From contig NZ_CP071383.1 of NCBI RefSeq assembly GCF_017348915.1, forward strand, positions 2,356,001 to 2,420,000: DNA of 64,000 bases. The letters run 5' to 3'. The stretch is from Leclercia pneumoniae (GTDB taxonomy: Bacteria; Pseudomonadota; Gammaproteobacteria; Enterobacterales; Enterobacteriaceae). The first letter of the stretch is position 1, and each line of letters opens with the position of its first letter. The translations under genes and the position numbers were made by a program. This document shows positions 27,405-37,821 of the stretch, piece by piece. Below the pieces are notes generated by a model that was given only the letters and a program-made list of their open reading frames with translations, had not been told where the DNA came from and ran no database searches.

Positions 27405-28281
27405 CGTTTACAGCGAAAAACGCACCCCCGGTGCGCTACGCACCGCGTGGCGTAAATTCTACGGGGATACGCCGGCAATGGTCGGCCTTTACGGCTGTGG
27501 TGGCCTGCTGCTGCTCTGTCTGTTAGGCGGCTGGTTTGCACCTTATGGTATTGATCAGCAGTTCCTCGGTTATCAGTTGTTGCCTCCGTCCTGGTCGCGC
27601 TATGGCGAGGTCTCATTCTTTCTGGGGACCGACGATCTGGGGCGCGATCTCCTGAGCCGTTTGTTAAGCGGCGCGGCCCCTACCGTGGGCGGTGCGCTTA
27701 TTGTCACGCTTGCCGCCACACTGTGCGGTCTGGCGCTGGGCATTCTGGCCGGGGCGACGCATGGCCTGCGCTCGGCGGTGATGAACCATATTCTCGACAC
27801 CCTGCTGTCGATTCCGTCACTGCTGCTGGCCATTATCGTGGTGGCCTTTTTCGGGCCTCATTTGAGCCACGCCATGTTTGCCGTCTGGCTGGCGCTGCTG
27901 CCGCGTATGGTGCGCTCGGTCTACAGCCTGGTACATGACGAACTGGAGAAAGAGTATGTTGTGGCGGCGCGTCTTGATGGCGCCACCACCCTGAACATTT
28001 TATGGTTCGCCGTGCTGCCCAACATCGCCTCGGGGATGGTGACAGAGATCACCCGCGCCCTGTCGATGGCGATTCTGGATATCGCGGCCCTCGGCTTTCT
28101 TGATCTTGGCGCACAGCTCCCTTCACCTGAATGGGGCGCGATGCTCGGCGACGCGCTGGAGCTTATTTACGTGGCGCCCTGGACGGTGATGCTGCCCGGC
28201 GCGGCGATTATGGTTAGCGTACTGCTGGTCAACCTACTGGGCGACGGCATTCGCCGTGCGATTGATGCGGGGGTGGAGTAA
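27391..28281 (+). CDS. sapC: Sap ABC transporter permease SapC
   Basis: 296-residue partner permease of the DppC/OppC class. A cytoplasmic N terminus is followed by a first membrane segment ([21 protein letters not shown]), the [18 protein letters not shown] motif that marks OppC-type permeases, and an EAA loop ([26 protein letters not shown]). The stop overlaps the sapD ATG by one base. Confidence 0.96.
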   Translation: MPYDSVYSEKRTPGALRTAWRKFYGDTPAMVGLYGCGGLLLLCLLGGWFAPYGIDQQFLGYQLLPPSWSRYGEVSFFLGTDDLGRDLLSRLLSGAAPTVGGALIVTLAATLCGLALGILAGATHGLRSAVMNHILDTLLSIPSLLLAIIVVAFFGPHLSHAMFAVWLALLPRMVRSVYSLVHDELEKEYVVAARLDGATTLNILWFAVLPNIASGMVTEITRALSMAILDIAALGFLDLGAQLPSPEWGAMLGDALELIYVAPWTVMLPGAAIMVSVLLVNLLGDGIRRAIDAGVE

Positions 28282-29273
28282 TGCCATTACTGGATATTCG
28301 CAATTTAACGATCGAATTCAAGACCAGCGAAGGCTGGGTCAAAGCCGTCGATCGGGTCAGCATTACCCTGAGCGAAGGCGAGATTCGCGGACTGGTAGGA
28401 GAATCCGGTTCGGGTAAAAGCCTTATTGCCAAAGCCATCTGCGGCGTGGCAAAAGACAACTGGCGGGTCACGGCCGACCGTATGCGCTTCGATGATATAG
28501 ACCTGCTGCGCCTTTCCGCACGCGAGCGGCGTAAGCTGGTGGGCCATAACGTATCGATGATCTTCCAGGAGCCGCAATCCTGTCTCGATCCGTCTGAACG
28601 AGTGGGTAAACAGCTGATGCAGAACATCCCCGGCTGGACCTATAAAGGTCGCTGGTGGCAGCGTTTTGGCTGGCGCAAGCGCCGTGCCATTGAGTTACTG
28701 CACCGGGTCGGGATAAAAGATCATAAAGATGCCATGCGCAGTTTTCCTTACGAGCTGACTGACGGCGAATGTCAGAAGGTAATGATTGCCATCGCGCTGG
28801 CGAACCAGCCACGTCTGCTGATTGCCGATGAACCCACCAACGCGATGGAGCCCACCACGCAGGCGCAGATTTTCCGCCTGCTGTCGCGGCTGAATCAAAA
28901 TAACAACACCACCATTTTGCTGATCAGCCATGATCTGCAAATGCTGAGTAAATGGGCAGATAAAATTGACGTGATGTACTGCGGCCAGACGGTAGAAACC
29001 GCATTCAGTGAAGATCTGGTGACCACACCGCATCACCCTTATACGCAGGCGCTGATCCGCGCGATTCCCGATTTTGGTAGTGCGATGCCGCATAAAAGCC
29101 GGCTTAATACCCTGCCCGGCGCCATCCCTCTGCTGGAACATTTACCCATTGGCTGTCGCCTTGGGCCGCGCTGCCCCTATGCTCAGCGTAAATGTATTGA
29201 GACGCCGCGCCTGGCCGGGGCCAAAAACCACCTGTTCGCCTGCCATTTCCCGCTGAACATGGAGAGAGAGTGA
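28281..29273 (+). CDS. sapD: Sap ABC transporter ATPase SapD
   Basis: One of two nucleotide-binding subunits. In E. coli SapD also supports Trk potassium uptake (TrkE). Walker A is GESGSGKS at 40-47, Walker [16 protein letters not shown], and the switch histidine is in LLISHDL. The ABC signature reads LTDGE instead of LSGGQ, known for SapD. A C-terminal oligopeptide-transporter extension carries a cysteine set ([15 protein letters not shown] ... ACHF) like the iron-sulfur motif of Dpp/Opp ATPases. 330 residues, as in E. coli. Confidence 0.96.
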   Translation: MPLLDIRNLTIEFKTSEGWVKAVDRVSITLSEGEIRGLVGESGSGKSLIAKAICGVAKDNWRVTADRMRFDDIDLLRLSARERRKLVGHNVSMIFQEPQSCLDPSERVGKQLMQNIPGWTYKGRWWQRFGWRKRRAIELLHRVGIKDHKDAMRSFPYELTDGECQKVMIAIALANQPRLLIADEPTNAMEPTTQAQIFRLLSRLNQNNNTTILLISHDLQMLSKWADKIDVMYCGQTVETAFSEDLVTTPHHPYTQALIRAIPDFGSAMPHKSRLNTLPGAIPLLEHLPIGCRLGPRCPYAQRKCIETPRLAGAKNHLFACHFPLNMERE

Positions 29274-29274
29274 C

Positions 29275-30081
29275 ATGGTCGACACACTGCTGGAAGTGCG
29301 CAATCTCAGTAAAACCTTTCGCTATCGCACCGGTTTATTCCACCGCCAGAACGTTGAGGCAGTCAAGCCGCTGAGTTTCGCGCTGCGTGAAAAGCAGACG
29401 CTGGCGATTATTGGGGAGAACGGTTCGGGTAAATCGACGCTGGCAAAAATGTTGGCCGGAATGATTGAACCCACCGACGGTGAGATCCTGATTGACGATC
29501 ATCTGCTGAAGTTTGGCGACTACTCTTTCCGTAGCCAGCGCATCCGCATGATTTTTCAGGATCCGTCGACCTCGCTCAACCCGCGCCAGCGCATTTCGCA
29601 AATTCTGGATTTTCCGCTACGTCTGAATACCAATCTCAGTGCCGAAGCGCGGCGCAAGCAAATTATCGACACCCTGCGTATGGTGGGTCTGTTACCGGAT
29701 CATGTGAGCTATTATCCACACATGCTGGCACCGGGGCAGAAACAGCGTCTGGGCCTCGCCCGCGCCCTGATCCTCCGCCCGAAGGTGATCGTTGCCGATG
29801 AAGCATTGGCCTCGCTGGATATGTCGATGCGTTCCCAACTGATTAATCTGATGCTGGAGTTACAGGAGAAACAGGGGATCGCCTATATTTATGTGACCCA
29901 ACATCTGGGCATGATGAAACATATCAGCGATCAGGTACTGGTGATGCACGAGGGCACCGTGGTTGAGCGTGGTAGCACGGCGTCGGTGCTTGCTTCTCCG
30001 CTGCATGACCTGACAAAACGGTTGATAGCCGGGCATTTTGGCGAAGCTTTAACCGCCGATGCGTGGCGAAAAGACAGGTGA
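29275..30081 (+). CDS. sapF: Sap ABC transporter ATPase SapF
   Basis: Second ATPase of the Sap system. Walker A is GENGSGKS at 47-54, the Q-loop lies in IFQDPSTSLNPRQR, the ABC signature is LAPGQKQR, Walker B is VIVADEALASLDMS, and the switch region is VTQHLGM. 268 residues, as in E. coli. The ATG follows GGAGAGAGAG one base after the sapD stop. No strong terminator follows; fabI starts 125 bases later. The E. coli gene ycjD between sapF and fabI is absent. Confidence 0.96.
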   Translation: MVDTLLEVRNLSKTFRYRTGLFHRQNVEAVKPLSFALREKQTLAIIGENGSGKSTLAKMLAGMIEPTDGEILIDDHLLKFGDYSFRSQRIRMIFQDPSTSLNPRQRISQILDFPLRLNTNLSAEARRKQIIDTLRMVGLLPDHVSYYPHMLAPGQKQRLGLARALILRPKVIVADEALASLDMSMRSQLINLMLELQEKQGIAYIYVTQHLGMMKHISDQVLVMHEGTVVERGSTASVLASPLHDLTKRLIAGHFGEALTADAWRKDR

Positions 30082-30206
30082 TTCCTCCCTGTTTGAGTGG
30101 TCGGATTAACTAACTTCGCGACACATGCTATTATCGCCGCGTTTTAACGACGGTCGCCCACAAATGATGACGATCGCCACAACAATGAATATAAGGATTA
30201 AGAGCT

Positions 30207-30995
30207 ATGGGTTTTCTTTCCGGTAAGCGCATTCTGGTCACTGGCGTTGCCAGCAAACTGTCCATCGCATACGGTATCGCACAGGCTATGCACCGTGAAG
30301 GCGCTGAGCTGGCGTTCACCTACCAGAACGAGAAGCTGAAAGGCCGTGTGGAAGAGTTTGCCGCGCAGCTGGGGTCCAGCATCGTTCTGGAATGTGACGT
30401 TGCTCAAGATGAAAGCATCGATGGCATGTTCGCTGAGCTGGCAAAAGCATGGCCGAAATTTGACGGCTTCGTGCACTCTATCGGTTTCGCACCGGGCGAT
30501 CAGCTGGACGGCGACTACGTCAATGCCGTAACCCGTGAAGGCTTTAAAATCGCACACGACATCAGCTCCTACAGCTTCGTGGCGATGGCGAAATCCTGCC
30601 GCACTATGCTGAATCCAGGCGCTGCCCTGCTGACCCTCTCTTATCTGGGCGCAGAGCGTGCAATCCCTAACTACAACGTTATGGGTCTGGCTAAAGCCTC
30701 TCTGGAAGCGAACGTACGCTACATGGCGAACGCAATGGGTCCTGAAGGCGTGCGTGTTAACGGCATCTCTGCGGGTCCAATCCGTACGCTGGCTGCCTCC
30801 GGTATCAAAGATTTCCGTAAAATGCTGGCGCACTGCGAAGCGGTTACCCCGATTCGTCGTACCGTTACCATTGAAGACGTGGGTAACTCTGCGGCCTTCC
30901 TCTGCTCTGACCTCTCTGCAGGTATCTCCGGCGAAGTGGTTCACGTTGATGGCGGTTTCAACATCGCAGCAATGAACGAGCTGGAAATCAAATAA
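30207..30995 (+). CDS. fabI: Enoyl-[acyl-carrier-protein] reductase (NADH)
   Basis: Catalyses the last reduction of each fatty-acid elongation cycle; target of triclosan and of isoniazid-like inhibitors. Short-chain dehydrogenase fold with the FabI-type pair Tyr156 and Lys163 (YNVMGLAK) and Gly93 in HSIGFAPG, the residue whose change gives triclosan resistance, here wild type. 262 residues, as in E. coli. Codon use looks highly biased (strongly expressed). The ATG follows AAGGATTAAGAGCT. Confidence 0.98.
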   Translation: MGFLSGKRILVTGVASKLSIAYGIAQAMHREGAELAFTYQNEKLKGRVEEFAAQLGSSIVLECDVAQDESIDGMFAELAKAWPKFDGFVHSIGFAPGDQLDGDYVNAVTREGFKIAHDISSYSFVAMAKSCRTMLNPGAALLTLSYLGAERAIPNYNVMGLAKASLEANVRYMANAMGPEGVRVNGISAGPIRTLAASGIKDFRKMLAHCEAVTPIRRTVTIEDVGNSAAFLCSDLSAGISGEVVHVDGGFNIAAMNELEIK

Positions 30996-31007
30996 GCTTG
31001 TCCTGTT

Positions 31008-31031
31008 ACCCGGCGGCGCACGCTGCCGGGT
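31008..31031 (+). terminator. Hairpin after fabI
   Basis: ACCCGGCGGC and GCTGCCGGGT form a 10-bp stem with one G-T pair and a GCAC loop, 13 bases past the fabI stop. The following sequence is pyrimidine-rich (GCTTCCCTCCCTTCTCCC) rather than a clean T-run, so efficiency is uncertain. Confidence 0.6.
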
Positions 31032-31165
31032 GCTTCCCTCCCTTCTCCCTCGCATCACCCCGACCTTATATACCGTTCTGCTATTTGTTATCACTTAACA
31101 ATATTTTTCCCTCCGTATGGGTTACGCCAGGATATTGATCGCCATTTTGAGATCAAGGAACGCCC

Positions 31166-32155
31166 ATGGAACAACGCCGTCTTTCTGGTAAAGGCCACTG
31201 GTATCACGAAACCCAGTCTAATCACTGTCCGGCTGATGTTCTGCCCCTGGTGCCTGAAGCCGCTTACGTCGACGACCGTTTTTTGCTCGATTTAGCCCTT
31301 TCTGAAGAGACCCTGTCCGCGCATGAAGGCTGGCTGGCGCCTGCGCGGGAGCTCTGTAGCTTGCTGTTCCCTCTGCGGGTACCGGTATCGCGATTACGAA
31401 CCCTGAGCGCATATGACCGCCTGAGCACCGCCCTGACGGTCGCTCAGGTCTGTGGCGTGCAACGTTTATGCAATCACTACGCAGCCCTTCTCGCCCCACT
31501 CCCCGGCCCGGACTCCTCGCGTGAAAGTAACCGCCGCCTTGCCGAGATTACCCAGTACGCCCGCCAGCTTGCCAGCTCGCCCGATGTCATCGACACCAAA
31601 GCCCAGCAGCAACTGGATGAAGTGGGTTTAACCACCTATGACGTGATAGTGATTAACCAGATTATCGGCTTTGTTGGCTTCCAGGCGCGCGTCGTCGCTG
31701 CGTTTCAGGCGATGCTGGGCCACCCGGTACGCTGGTTGCCAGGCCACCCTGGTTCGTCGCAACCGCTGATTGAGGAGGCGCAGCTGAGCGACTGGCAGGC
31801 GATTCTGCCGGTGGTGGCGCTTCCCGACGCCAGCGCACAACAGCTGGAGTCCCTGGCCCGCTGGCAAAACCAGCCCGCGTTACAACACCTGGCACCGGTG
31901 CTATGCCATGAGCCGGCGCTGCTGGAACGCACCGGTCAGATCCTGACAAGCGGAGTAGAGACCGTATCGACCTGCCCCGCCGCAGTCACCGCAGTCGAAC
32001 TGCTGAGCTGCTCGCCAGACCGCTTTAGCGCTGCGCAATTCGCCCCGCTTATCCGGGAGGACGTTACCGCAACCCGGGCGATCAACCTGCTCGCCTGGAG
32101 CGCATTTTGTGGCTGGCTAAACCGCCTGAAGATCGCGCTACGTAAGGTCGAATAA
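31166..32155 (+). CDS. yciW: YciW, CMD/AhpD-like protein linked to sulfur metabolism
   Basis: 329-residue homolog of E. coli YciW, a putative oxidoreductase related to carboxymuconolactone decarboxylase/AhpD folds and reported under CysB control with a role in cystine and thiol metabolism. The best-conserved block is the all-helical region at about residues 85-190 (LSTALTVAQVCGVQRLCNHY ... INQIIGFVGFQARVVAAFQA). The catalytic CxxC of AhpD is not present. The C-terminal ~120 residues resemble E. coli less. The ATG follows AAGGAACGCCC. cysB is in this window at 47324-48298. Confidence 0.88.
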   Translation: MEQRRLSGKGHWYHETQSNHCPADVLPLVPEAAYVDDRFLLDLALSEETLSAHEGWLAPARELCSLLFPLRVPVSRLRTLSAYDRLSTALTVAQVCGVQRLCNHYAALLAPLPGPDSSRESNRRLAEITQYARQLASSPDVIDTKAQQQLDEVGLTTYDVIVINQIIGFVGFQARVVAAFQAMLGHPVRWLPGHPGSSQPLIEEAQLSDWQAILPVVALPDASAQQLESLARWQNQPALQHLAPVLCHEPALLERTGQILTSGVETVSTCPAAVTAVELLSCSPDRFSAAQFAPLIREDVTATRAINLLAWSAFCGWLNRLKIALRKVE

Positions 32156-32242
32156 CCCTTCTTTTTACCGAAAGAGCGCTTGCTGAAGACCTAAGAATCG
32201 CGTAAAACTGTCAGCCGCTCATTGGCTACGAAAATAGACACT

Positions 32243-34177
32243 ATGCTTCAGGACAACCCGCTGCTTGCGCAGCTAAAACAGCAGCTTCATTCTCAGACGC
32301 CCCGCACTGAAGGGGTTGTAAAAGCCACGGAAAAAGGCTTTGGCTTCCTCGAAGTCGATGCGCAGAAAAGCTACTTCATCCCGCCTCCGCAGATGAAGAA
32401 AGTGATGCACGGCGACCGTATCGTCGCTGTGATTCATACCGAAAAGGAACGCGAATCCGCCGAGCCGGAAGAGTTGATCGAGCCGTTCCTGACCCGTTTC
32501 GTTGGTAAGGTTCAGAGAAAAGACGACCGTCTTTCTATTACGCCGGACCATCCCCTGTTAAAAGATGCCATTCAGTGCCGTGCCGCACGGGGCGTTGAAC
32601 ACGATTTCAAAGAAGGCGACTGGGCCGTTGCTGAAATGCGCCGCCATCCGCTGAAAGGCGATCGCTCCTTCTATGCTGAACTGACCCACTTTATCACCTT
32701 CGGCGACGACCACTTCGTGCCATGGTGGGTAACCCTGGCGCGCCATAATCTTGAAAAAGAGGCGCCAAACGGCGTGGCGACGGAGATGCTGGATGAAGGT
32801 CTGGAGCGTCAGGATCTGACTGCCCTGAACTTTGTCACCATTGATAGCGCCAGCACCGAAGATATGGACGATGCGCTGTACGTCGAAGAGCGTGCCGATG
32901 GCAAACTGGCGCTGACGGTGGCTATCGCCGACCCTACCGCCTGGGTTGCCGAGGGGAGCAAGCTGGATGACGCGGCCAAAATCCGTGCGTTCACCAACTA
33001 TCTGCCGGGCTTTAATATCCCAATGTTGCCGCGTGAACTCTCTGATGACCTGTGCTCTCTGCGCGCCATGGAAGTTCGCCCGGTGCTGGCTTGTCGTATG
33101 ACCATCGCGACGGATGGCACCATCGAAGATGACATCACCTTCTTCGCGGCAACCATCGAATCGAAAGCGAAGCTGGTGTATGACAACGTCTCAGACTGGC
33201 TGGAAAATAGCGGTAGCTGGCAGCCTGAAAACGACGCCATTGCCGACCAGATTCGTCTGCTGCACCGCGTATGCCAACGCCGTAGCGAATGGCGTCAGAC
33301 TCATGCGCTGGTCTTTAAAGATCGACCAGACTATCGCTTTATTCTGGGCGATAAAGGCGAAGTGCTGGATATCGTGGCAGAACCGCGCCGCATTGCTAAC
33401 CGTATCGTTGAAGAGTCAATGATTGCGGCCAACATCTGTGCAGCCCGCGTATTGCGCGACAAACTTGGTTTTGGCATCTACAACGTCCATACCGGTTTCG
33501 ACCCGGCCAACACCGAAGCGCTGGCGGCTCTGCTCAAAACCCACGATGTGCATGTTGATCCGCAAGAGGTGCTAACCCTCGAAGGTTTCTGCAAATTGCG
33601 TCGTGAGCTGGATGCCCAGCCGACCGGCTTCCTCGACAGCCGTATTCGTCGCTTCCAGTCATTCGCGGAAATCAGCACCGAGCCCGGTCCCCACTTTGGC
33701 CTTGGCCTGGAAGCCTACGCGACCTGGACCTCACCTATTCGTAAGTATGGCGACATGGTGAACCATCGTCTGCTGAAGGCTATCATCAAAGGCGAAACCA
33801 TTGCCCGTCCCGGCGATGAGACCACCCTGCAGATGGCCGAGCGCCGCCGCCTGAACCGCATGGCCGAGCGCGATGTCGGTGACTGGCTGTATGCCCGCTT
33901 CCTCAACGATAAAGCCGGAACGGAGACGCGTTTCCCGGCCGAAATTATCGATGTCAGCCGTGGCGGCATGCGCGTACGTCTGGTGGACAATGGTGCGGTG
34001 GCGTTTATCCCTGCACCATTCCTGCACGCCGTTCGCGACGAGTTGGTCTGTAGCCAGGAAAATGGCACAGTGCAGATCAAAGGCGAAACGGTGTATAAGG
34101 TCACCGAAGTGATCGATGTCACCATTGCGGAAGTCCGTATGGAAACCCGCAGCATTATCGCCCGCCCTGCGGTCTAA
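32243..34177 (+). CDS. rnb: Exoribonuclease II
   Basis: Processive 3'-to-5' hydrolytic RNase. N-terminal cold-shock-type RNA-binding domains are followed by the RNB catalytic domain with the metal-binding aspartates in [12 protein letters not shown] (about residues 201-210), and a C-terminal S1 domain (about 560-644). The frame opens at a TTG at 32222; the ATG at 32243 gives 644 residues ([15 protein letters not shown]), as in E. coli. Ends in a strong terminator. Confidence 0.97.
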   Translation: MLQDNPLLAQLKQQLHSQTPRTEGVVKATEKGFGFLEVDAQKSYFIPPPQMKKVMHGDRIVAVIHTEKERESAEPEELIEPFLTRFVGKVQRKDDRLSITPDHPLLKDAIQCRAARGVEHDFKEGDWAVAEMRRHPLKGDRSFYAELTHFITFGDDHFVPWWVTLARHNLEKEAPNGVATEMLDEGLERQDLTALNFVTIDSASTEDMDDALYVEERADGKLALTVAIADPTAWVAEGSKLDDAAKIRAFTNYLPGFNIPMLPRELSDDLCSLRAMEVRPVLACRMTIATDGTIEDDITFFAATIESKAKLVYDNVSDWLENSGSWQPENDAIADQIRLLHRVCQRRSEWRQTHALVFKDRPDYRFILGDKGEVLDIVAEPRRIANRIVEESMIAANICAARVLRDKLGFGIYNVHTGFDPANTEALAALLKTHDVHVDPQEVLTLEGFCKLRRELDAQPTGFLDSRIRRFQSFAEISTEPGPHFGLGLEAYATWTSPIRKYGDMVNHRLLKAIIKGETIARPGDETTLQMAERRRLNRMAERDVGDWLYARFLNDKAGTETRFPAEIIDVSRGGMRVRLVDNGAVAFIPAPFLHAVRDELVCSQENGTVQIKGETVYKVTEVIDVTIAEVRMETRSIIARPAV

Positions 34178-34187
34178 TAACCTGCTG

Positions 34188-34228
34188 AAATGTCGGCTGC
34201 ACCTCTTTCAGGGCAGCCGACATTTTTT
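34188..34228 (+). terminator. Rho-independent terminator of rnb
   Basis: A perfect 13-bp inverted repeat, AAATGTCGGCTGC (34188-34200) and GCAGCCGACATTT (34213-34225), is followed by more T to 34228. Among the strongest terminators in the window. Confidence 0.95.
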
Positions 34229-34500
34229 ATTCTGCGTTAAACCTCGCATTCATCACTTTTCCTCGCTCTTTTCCCCCACAATCCGCCAAAAGCGATCACA
34301 ATTATCTATAGCTTCGGTGCGGTAGCATCACGATATTGTAGAATTTTCATTCACTTTTACCCCTTTTCATTATTCTCGTTCTAATATAAGAAAACAGGGA
34401 AAAAACAATAATTTCATCTCGTGAATACCTTTCGGAACTGGTGGTGTACGCGAATGAAAATGCGCATTGTGAGCGCTATTAAGCGGGCCCGGGAGAGAAC
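34229..34500. other. Leader region of pdeR (rpfR)
   Basis: AT-rich intergenic sequence that must hold the pdeR promoter. No palindrome stands out, and the ribosome-binding site GGGAGAG precedes the ATG by 5 bases. Confidence 0.5.
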
Positions 34501-36492
34501 ATGATTGACGATCTGGAGCAAAATTTGCTGTTTCGTTATATGGGCACCCTCAGTCCCTGGTGGCGCCTGACAGCCGACAGTAACGCGCTCCATCTTGCTG
34601 CCAGCGAGAGTTCCGATACCACGCAGGTGGTCGCCCTGACGGATGAACAGGCCGACAGCATTCGCGAGATGACCGTTATTACCTCCAGCATTACCATGAC
34701 ACTTTCGCTCTATGGCACCGACGTCCCGGTGCATCTGGTTGGCCGTAAAATCAATAAAAAAGAGTGGGCTGGCACCGCCTCTGCCTGGAATGACACCCCT
34801 TCCGTTGCGCGGGATCTGGCCCAGGGGCTCTCTTTTGCCGAGCAGGTGGTTTCTGAAGCCAACTCCGTGATTGTCATTCTCGACCGACACGGCAATATTC
34901 AGCGTTTCAATCGTCTGAGCGAAGAGTATACCGGCCTGAAAGAGCAGGAAGTCATCGGCCAGAACGTCTTTAAACTCTTTATGAGTCGCAGCGAAGCGGC
35001 TGCCTCCCGGCGTAATATCAGCGGTTTTTTTCGTAACGGCAGCTCCTATGAGGTGGAACGCTGGATCAAGACCCGCAAAGGTCAGCGCCTGTTTCTCTTT
35101 CGTAATAAATTCGTCCATAGCGGTAGCGGAAAAAATGAGATCTTCTTGATCTGCTCAGGCACGGATATTACGGAGGAGCGCCGCGCCCAGGAACGACTGC
35201 GCGTGCTGGCGAATACCGATACCATTACGGGCCTGCCTAACCGAAACGCCATCCATGAAATGATCAGCGATGCTATTGCGCAGCGCGGAGAGGGTCAGGT
35301 GGGCGTGGTCTATCTCGACCTGGATAATTTCAAAAAGGTGAACGATGCCTACGGGCACATGTTTGGCGATCAGCTCCTACAGGCCGTCGCGCTGGCGATT
35401 TTGAGCTGCCTTGAAGAGGGGCAGGTTCTTGCGCGCCTGGGTGGGGATGAGTTTATTGTTCTGGCGACTGACACCTCCCAAAGCTCGCTGGAGGCGATGG
35501 CCTCACGCATTTTAACCCGCCTGCGGCAGCCCTTTCGCATCGGTCTCATCGAAGTCTACACGGGTTGCTCACTGGGTATTTCCCTTGCGCCTCAGCACGG
35601 CACCGATCGCGAGAGCGTGATCCGTAACGCCGATACAGCGATGTACACCGCCAAAGAGAGTGGCCGCGGTAAATTTACGGTCTTCTCACCAGAGATGAAT
35701 CAGCGCGTATTTGAGTACCTGTGGCTGGATACCAACCTGCGTAAAGCGCTCGATAATGACCAGTTAGTGATCCACTACCAGCCCAAGATTACCTGGCGCG
35801 GAGAAGTCCGGAGCCTGGAGGCGCTGGTGCGTTGGCAATCGCCCGAACGCGGGCTGATCCCTCCCATGGAGTTTATCTCCTACGCGGAAGAGTCCGGGCT
35901 CATTGTGCCTCTCGGGCGCTGGGTGATGCTCGATGTGGTGCGCCAGGTGGCCAAGTGGCGTGATAAGGGAATCAACTTACGGGTGGCGGTTAACGTCTCA
36001 GCGCGGCAGCTCGCGGATCAGACCATTTTCAGCGATCTGAAACAGGCCCTGAAAGATTTGAATTTCGAATACTGTCCGATTGATGTAGAACTCACCGAAA
36101 GTTGCCTGATTGAGAATGAAGAGCTGGCGTTGTCAGTGATCCAACAATTCAGCAAGCTGGGATCGCAAATTCATCTGGATGACTTTGGTACTGGATACTC
36201 ATCCCTCTCTCAGCTGGCGCGTTTTCCCATTGACGCTATCAAGCTCGACCAGGCCTTTGTGCGGGATATTCATAAACAGTCCGTCTCTCAATCGCTGGTG
36301 CGTGCCATTGTGGCCGTGGCGCAGGCCCTGAATCTGCAGGTGATCGCTGAAGGGGTGGAGAGTGCGAAAGAAGACGCCTTTCTGACAAAGAATGGCGTCA
36401 ATGAACGACAGGGATTTCATTTTGCTAAACCTATGCCCGCGACTGCCTTCGAGCGTTGGTTTAAACGCTACCAGTCACGCAATGCCCGCTAG
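34501..36492 (+). CDS. pdeR: RpfR/PdeR: FI-PAS-GGDEF-EAL cyclic-di-GMP phosphodiesterase and DSF receptor
   Basis: Ortholog of E. coli PdeR (YciR, Gmr) and of Cronobacter/Burkholderia RpfR. Parts: N-terminal region ~1-95, which in RpfR is the RpfF-interacting FI domain; a PAS domain ~110-225, which in RpfR binds DSF-type fatty acids; GGDEF ~235-400 with LGGDEF (motif at 314-318); and EAL ~405-655 with SLEALVRW (440-442) and DDFGTGYSS. Both catalytic motifs are intact. 663 residues (661 in E. coli). In E. coli it blocks DgcM and MlrA to restrain csgD. Its stop overlaps the stop of convergent rpfF (CTAG), which makes the RpfR role likely here. Confidence 0.95.
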   Translation: MIDDLEQNLLFRYMGTLSPWWRLTADSNALHLAASESSDTTQVVALTDEQADSIREMTVITSSITMTLSLYGTDVPVHLVGRKINKKEWAGTASAWNDTPSVARDLAQGLSFAEQVVSEANSVIVILDRHGNIQRFNRLSEEYTGLKEQEVIGQNVFKLFMSRSEAAASRRNISGFFRNGSSYEVERWIKTRKGQRLFLFRNKFVHSGSGKNEIFLICSGTDITEERRAQERLRVLANTDTITGLPNRNAIHEMISDAIAQRGEGQVGVVYLDLDNFKKVNDAYGHMFGDQLLQAVALAILSCLEEGQVLARLGGDEFIVLATDTSQSSLEAMASRILTRLRQPFRIGLIEVYTGCSLGISLAPQHGTDRESVIRNADTAMYTAKESGRGKFTVFSPEMNQRVFEYLWLDTNLRKALDNDQLVIHYQPKITWRGEVRSLEALVRWQSPERGLIPPMEFISYAEESGLIVPLGRWVMLDVVRQVAKWRDKGINLRVAVNVSARQLADQTIFSDLKQALKDLNFEYCPIDVELTESCLIENEELALSVIQQFSKLGSQIHLDDFGTGYSSLSQLARFPIDAIKLDQAFVRDIHKQSVSQSLVRAIVAVAQALNLQVIAEGVESAKEDAFLTKNGVNERQGFHFAKPMPATAFERWFKRYQSRNAR

Positions 36493-37358
36493 CTCGCTTT
36501 ACGCAATCCGGAAGCGGTGTGACGATCCTGCAGCTGAACCAGCCGTTCCATATAGGCGATATCTTTCGGTTGCAGGCAGAATGCGGCATCTACCCAGTCC
36601 TCAGTGATATCCATCAGTTCGCTACGGGGTAACTGCATCACGCGCTGCCGGGCCCGCAACATCGCCCGAACACCATTCATTTTGGGCTGCAGGGTATCAA
36701 TAAAGGTCCGTGTCGCCACATAGCCTTGCCCCGGCTCAAAAAGCACGTCCACCAGTCCATGCTGCTGGTACCACTCCGCCGTGTGTGATTCCCCTTTGTA
36801 AATCAGCTCTTCGGCCAGTTTCATGCCGGAACGACGCGCAACCAGCGAGTAGCCGCCCATCCCCGGAAAGAGGTTGAAGGCGATCTCCGGGAACCCTAAG
36901 CGCACATCTCGCTGGGCCAGCAGAAAGTGATGGGCCAGCGCCGCCTCAAAGCCTCCACCCAGCGCGCTCCCTTCGACCATCGAGAGGGAAATCGCCCCGG
37001 TATCAAAGCCCCTTGAGGCCGCATGGACACAATCCACGCAGGCGCGAGCGTAAGCGCGTAAGGCTTCGCGTCGGCCATGCTGGATACACTCCACGAAGAA
37101 ACGTAAATCACCTCCTGCATTGTACATATCCGGTACCAGCGAGCCGGTCACCCAAAAGTCGACGATAAAGCCCGATTGCCGCACCAGCCATGACATATTC
37201 ATGATCTCTTCGATCAGCGCATGATTAAAACAGGGTCGCGGCTGAGCGCGCAGCATCATCCAGACGGTACGTCTCTCCTCCTCGTAATATCCCGCCAACT
37301 GCGTGAATCGTTCCGTATCAGTAAAGAGTTTACAGGTCACCTGATTGATAATAGTCAT
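36489..37358 (-). CDS. rpfF: RpfF-type DSF-family signal synthase (crotonase fold)
   Basis: Enoyl-CoA hydratase/thioesterase-like enzyme that makes cis-2-unsaturated fatty-acid signals from acyl-ACP. 289 residues with the crotonase oxyanion-hole region ([18 protein letters not shown]). The two glutamates required in Xanthomonas RpfF (141 and 161) appear as Glu138 in [11 protein letters not shown] and Glu158 in [14 protein letters not shown], with the same 20-residue spacing. The N-terminal [16 protein letters not shown] block is typical of RpfF and unlike fatty-acid-oxidation hydratases. Absent from E. coli K-12. Convergent with rpfR (pdeR), sharing overlapping stop codons; paired rpfF-rpfR genes are known from Cronobacter and Burkholderia. 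Which signal it makes cannot be read from sequence. Confidence 0.9.
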   Translation of the reverse strand: MTIINQVTCKLFTDTERFTQLAGYYEEERRTVWMMLRAQPRPCFNHALIEEIMNMSWLVRQSGFIVDFWVTGSLVPDMYNAGGDLRFFVECIQHGRREALRAYARACVDCVHAASRGFDTGAISLSMVEGSALGGGFEAALAHHFLLAQRDVRLGFPEIAFNLFPGMGGYSLVARRSGMKLAEELIYKGESHTAEWYQQHGLVDVLFEPGQGYVATRTFIDTLQPKMNGVRAMLRARQRVMQLPRSELMDITEDWVDAAFCLQPKDIAYMERLVQLQDRHTASGLRKAS

Positions 37359-37550
37359 AGTCTATTTCCTCTTGGAAAAAAGCGCGTTGCGCGCAGAGTT
37401 AGACTAATCCACTGCTAAAGTACCCATCATGTTGAGCGTTAAAAATATCACTATCATTTATGTCATTTGGTGAGAACACATTTTCCCTTCTCTTTTGCCC
37501 TCATTTTCTGCATCATTGAATTTATTCACTTTTCATTTAAGGATGAGATT

Positions 37551-37733
37551 ATGTCTGATATCAATGCACTGAAAGTGGCTCAACGTATTGATACCGTGCT
37601 GGATATCCTGGTCGCAGGCGATTATCACTCTGCTATTCGTAATCTCGAGATTTTAAAAAGCGAATTACTGACCCAGGCGGGGAGCGAACCCGCTTCCGAT
37701 GCCCCTCAGCCGAAAGCGCCATGGGAGGTGTGA
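37551..37733 (+). CDS. yciZ: YciZ, UPF0509 small protein
   Basis: 60-residue protein, function unknown, close to E. coli YciZ in its helical core ([25 protein letters not shown]) and in the PKAPWEV C terminus. No membrane segment. The frame is open upstream to 37467, but the ATG at 37551 follows AAGGATGAGATT and gives the conserved start [14 protein letters not shown]. Upstream lies the rpfF start, divergent. Confidence 0.9.
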   Translation: MSDINALKVAQRIDTVLDILVAGDYHSAIRNLEILKSELLTQAGSEPASDAPQPKAPWEV

Positions 37734-37821
37734 GGTATTCACGACCTCATGCGTGCTCCTTAGTGAGTTATCTCTGTTTTAACCATTAACCAACGGTGCT
37801 TACCGTTTTGATATGGATGCT

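Noticed and set aside
28281-29273. LTDGE in place of LSGGQ in SapD as a sign of an inactive ATPase
   Set aside because: The same substitution is found in functional SapD of other enterobacteria, so it is a family trait.
30198-31094. 298-residue minus-strand frame over fabI
   Set aside because: Antisense to the strongly biased fabI coding sequence; its composition reflects that bias.
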